A program made the position numbers and the translations under genes. A stretch of DNA of 54,833 nucleotides, taken from the NCBI RefSeq assembly GCF_028292365.1, contig NZ_JAQGMM010000518.1, positions 1 through 54,833 of the forward strand, read 5' to 3'. Numbering within the stretch: position 1 is the stretch's first letter; every line of letters starts with the position of its first letter. Origin of the DNA: Caballeronia sp. GTDB lineage: Bacteria; Pseudomonadota; Gammaproteobacteria; Burkholderiales; Burkholderiaceae. The notes beneath the pieces are model-generated. The model did no database searches and was not told where the DNA came from. It was given only the letters and a program-made list of their open reading frames with translations. Positions 52,748 through 54,833 of this stretch are shown piece after piece.

Positions 52748-52952
52748 ACGAGACGGAGCAAAGACCAGCTTTCTGAGAACTGCAAGCGGAGCGGCGACAA
52801 GCGATCATCTAAACTAACTTGCGCCGCTTCGTTACCGAACGGCGCCAATACCGGGGTGATCGTCCACTATGCAAAGAGACGCAGATCGCCAAGCAGGCTG
52901 CCCCGCCCGGCAATCGCGCCTCCGACAAGAACCCTCCCTGTCATCAGGCTCC

Positions 52953-53999
52953 TTACGCGACGATTTCCGAAGGGGCATCGAACTGCTCGACCTTGCCGCC
53001 CGTGTATAGCTCCCGGGTCGCCGGATCGTTGATCACCGTATAGGGAAAACCTGAGGGGATCGCGCTCACTTCGTCAAGGCGTGCAATTTGCTCGCGTGAC
53101 AGCGTCACGTTTGCCGCAGCGAGATTGTTTTCGAGCTGGGCCAGCGTGCGCGGCCCGATGATCGGCAGCGAGCCCTTGGCCGCCACCCAGGCGATAGCGA
53201 TTTCGCTCGGCGTGACACCCGCGTCCTGGGCGATCGCAATCAGTGTGTCGAGGACGGCGGTGCGCTGCGGGGAGTTTTCGGCCTGGAATACTTTGCCGCC
53301 GAAGCCCTCCGCGCGGCCCCTCTCACCCTGTCGGTATTTACCGGTCAGCATGCCGCCGCCAAGCGGCGACCAGGCCACGATGCCCAGGCCAAGCCCGTGG
53401 CCTGCCGGGAGAAGCTCCTGCTCGGTGCTGCGTTCGACGAGACTGTGCTCGACCTGAAGCCCCGCAATGGGCGCCGCGCCGCGCAATTCGGCGATGGTCG
53501 CAGCCCGGGCCACGCGCCATGCGGGAAAATCGGATAGACCTGCGTACAGGATCTTCCCGGCCCGGACGAGGTCGTCGAAGCCCCGCACGATTTCTTCGAC
53601 CGGTGTGACTCCATCGGATATGTGAGCCCAGTAGAGATCGATCCGGTCGGTCTTGAGCCGCTTGAGACTCGCTTCGACCGACGAAACCATGGCCCTGCGG
53701 CTATTTCCCGTGGCGAGGATGCCGGAGTCGGGGTGCGTGCGCATGGTGAACTTCGTGGCCAGCACGAAGTCGTCGCGCCGCCCGGTCAGCAGATCGCCGA
53801 GGATCTCCTCGGATTGCCCGAACTGATAGCCGTTGGCGGTATCGATGAAGTTCCCGCCCGCGTCTGCATAGGCATCGAAGATACGGCGGGCTTCGTCGGG
53901 TTCAGCGCCATGCCCCCAGCGCGTGCCGAAATTACCAGCACCCAGCACCAGCTCGGAGACCCGCAGGCCAGTATGCTTACCAAAGCGTTTATAGCGCAT
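52953..53999 (-). CDS. Aldo/keto reductase
   Basis: 348 residues, TIM-barrel AKR superfamily. Catalytic set: Asp and Tyr in DTANGYQFGQSE (about 53-64), Lys in LATKFTMR, His in LYWAHISDG (about 126). Cofactor-binding C-terminal SLPIIGPRTLAQLENNL. NADPH-dependent carbonyl reduction, substrate unknown. Divergent from the TetR gene, with a 153-bp gap from the AKR ATG at 53999 that likely holds both controls. Confidence 0.92.
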   Translation of the reverse strand: MRYKRFGKHTGLRVSELVLGAGNFGTRWGHGAEPDEARRIFDAYADAGGNFIDTANGYQFGQSEEILGDLLTGRRDDFVLATKFTMRTHPDSGILATGNSRRAMVSSVEASLKRLKTDRIDLYWAHISDGVTPVEEIVRGFDDLVRAGKILYAGLSDFPAWRVARAATIAELRGAAPIAGLQVEHSLVERSTEQELLPAGHGLGLGIVAWSPLGGGMLTGKYRQGERGRAEGFGGKVFQAENSPQRTAVLDTLIAIAQDAGVTPSEIAIAWVAAKGSLPIIGPRTLAQLENNLAAANVTLSREQIARLDEVSAIPSGFPYTVINDPATRELYTGGKVEQFDAPSEIVA

Positions 54000-54152
54000 A
54001 TATCGTATTCCTAAATGTTAAATGTCGAATTCGACGTGAATTCGAAGGGGGTTGGCGTAGAGTCGCCATGCAACGCTCCATCAAAGGCGGCGGATGTTCT
54101 CTGGCTTTGGCGTCAGTCAGAACTGCACCAAGCCGCCGTCAAGCTGGATAAT

Positions 54153-54758
54153 CTAAGGAGCCTCCGCTTTGAGACCGTCATGACGATTAAGCAGACTGCT
54201 GACAGCCGAGTCGAGTATTCGTTTGGAAAGAGTTTCATCCTCGACAAGGCGGGATAACATAAGCGCACCCACCATTGTTGAGAGCACGACGGCGGGATCG
54301 TTCTGTACTGCGGGTTCGGAGGAAGTAGAGGAAGCGCGCGCGGCTCGTTCAAATATCTCAAGATACGACTTGATACCTGTTTCGAAACTCCGGATCAATT
54401 CCGGGCTTTGTCGGGCAGCATCCGGCCCGAGCGCTGCAAAGAGGCAACCCTCGCCAACATTGTCCCGGTGGGCACAAGACAGATACTGGCCGACTATTGT
54501 GGCGAGTGGATCATCGCCGCCGCTTTCGACTATGTGCGTCAACCTTTCGGCACTGTCAGCCAGCACACGGTCGCAGGCTTGAACCGCCAGGTCGTCTTTA
54601 GAGCGGAACTGTTTGTAGAACCCTCCTTGCGTAAGGCCTGCCGCGCCCATCAAGTCATTCAAGCCTATTCCGTCGAAACCATGTTCGCGGAACAGCCGGC
54701 CGGCCGCCTCGATAACGATGCGCCGATTCTCTTCCGCCTGTGCACGACTGACTCTCAT
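54153..54758 (-). CDS. TetR-family transcriptional regulator
   Basis: 201 residues from ATG 54758 (GGAAG four bases upstream); ATGs at 54770 and 54815 are in frame with no ribosome site. HTH: IVIEAAGRLFREHGFDGIGLNDLMGAAGLTQGGFYKQFRSKDDLAVQA (residues about 12-58), then GEGCLFAALGPDAARQSPELIRSFETG, of the TetR_C-type seen in NemR-like regulators of aldehyde/electrophile stress. It lies behind and in the same direction as the aldo/keto reductase, as in nemR/AKR pairs, so it may control that gene; inference. Confidence 0.88.
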   Translation of the reverse strand: MRVSRAQAEENRRIVIEAAGRLFREHGFDGIGLNDLMGAAGLTQGGFYKQFRSKDDLAVQACDRVLADSAERLTHIVESGGDDPLATIVGQYLSCAHRDNVGEGCLFAALGPDAARQSPELIRSFETGIKSYLEIFERAARASSTSSEPAVQNDPAVVLSTMVGALMLSRLVEDETLSKRILDSAVSSLLNRHDGLKAEAP

Positions 54759-54833
54759 GAGACTTCCCATTGATTCGATCGGCTTTATTATATGGTGATC
54801 ACAATCTATCTGCAATGAGGCAGTTTCCCCCCT

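Overview
The window is GC-rich chromosomal DNA from a betaproteobacterium, most likely a Burkholderiaceae member of the Paraburkholderia/Caballeronia type. Evidence is the DUF4148 and DUF2970 small proteins, the CysI-DUF934 pair, the OmpC-type porin, the LysR/AraC/MocR regulators beside small catabolic operons, and paired AAHS-type MFS aromatic-acid transporters. No tRNA, rRNA, insertion sequence, integrase or CRISPR array was recognised. The organism assignment is inference from gene content, not from a marker gene.

Left part (1-9.5 kb): the 3' end of a TonB-dependent receptor faces a long minus-strand operon. Its order is MoxR ATPase, DUF58 protein, MxaA-like, VWA (MxaC-like), TPR (MxaK-like), VWA (MxaL-like), a small secreted protein and a YVTN beta-propeller. 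This is the mxaRSACKL order known from methylotrophs, where the set matures PQQ methanol dehydrogenase. No dehydrogenase gene lies in the window. A lipoprotein gene follows upstream.

9.7-23.3 kb is ordinary accessory metabolism and regulation. It holds an SDR divergent from an AraC regulator, an orphan membrane protein, an alpha/beta hydrolase-aminotransferase operon divergent from a LysR regulator, an RraA-type aldolase, NudC, a hybrid histidine kinase, a TetR regulator divergent from a small exported protein, and a DHA2 drug exporter.

23.6-44.4 kb is the most interesting part: a catabolic island. On the minus strand are an AAHS transporter (23.6 kb) and a likely operon porin-AAHS transporter-LeuC-LeuD (31.7 to 26.9 kb). 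Between the two is a decayed acyl-CoA ligase fused out of frame to the tail of a CaiB-type CoA-transferase. Divergently, on the plus strand (32.0-43.3 kb), run UbiX, a flavin monooxygenase, a VOC-fold protein, fumarylacetoacetase, an alpha/beta hydrolase, a complete molybdenum hydroxylase (FAD subunit, CoxG-like, 2Fe-2S subunit, Mo subunit), a crotonase-fold protein and UbiD, followed by a LysR regulator. Most plus-strand junctions are short or overlapping. A nearly identical 19-base motif lies in the porin/ubiX intergenic region and in the ubiX/monooxygenase gap. I do not recognise this combination as a described pathway. The gene content suggests degradation of a (hetero)aromatic carboxylate by prFMN-dependent decarboxylation, ring hydroxylation, ring opening, acylpyruvate-type hydrolysis and hydration of a maleate-like diacid; the order of steps and the substrate are inference.

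44.5-54.8 kb: an orphan cytochrome c oxidase subunit I, a DapA-family gene coupled to a PLP aminotransferase and divergent from a MocR regulator, DUF2970, sulfite reductase CysI with DUF934, an aldo/keto reductase and a TetR regulator.
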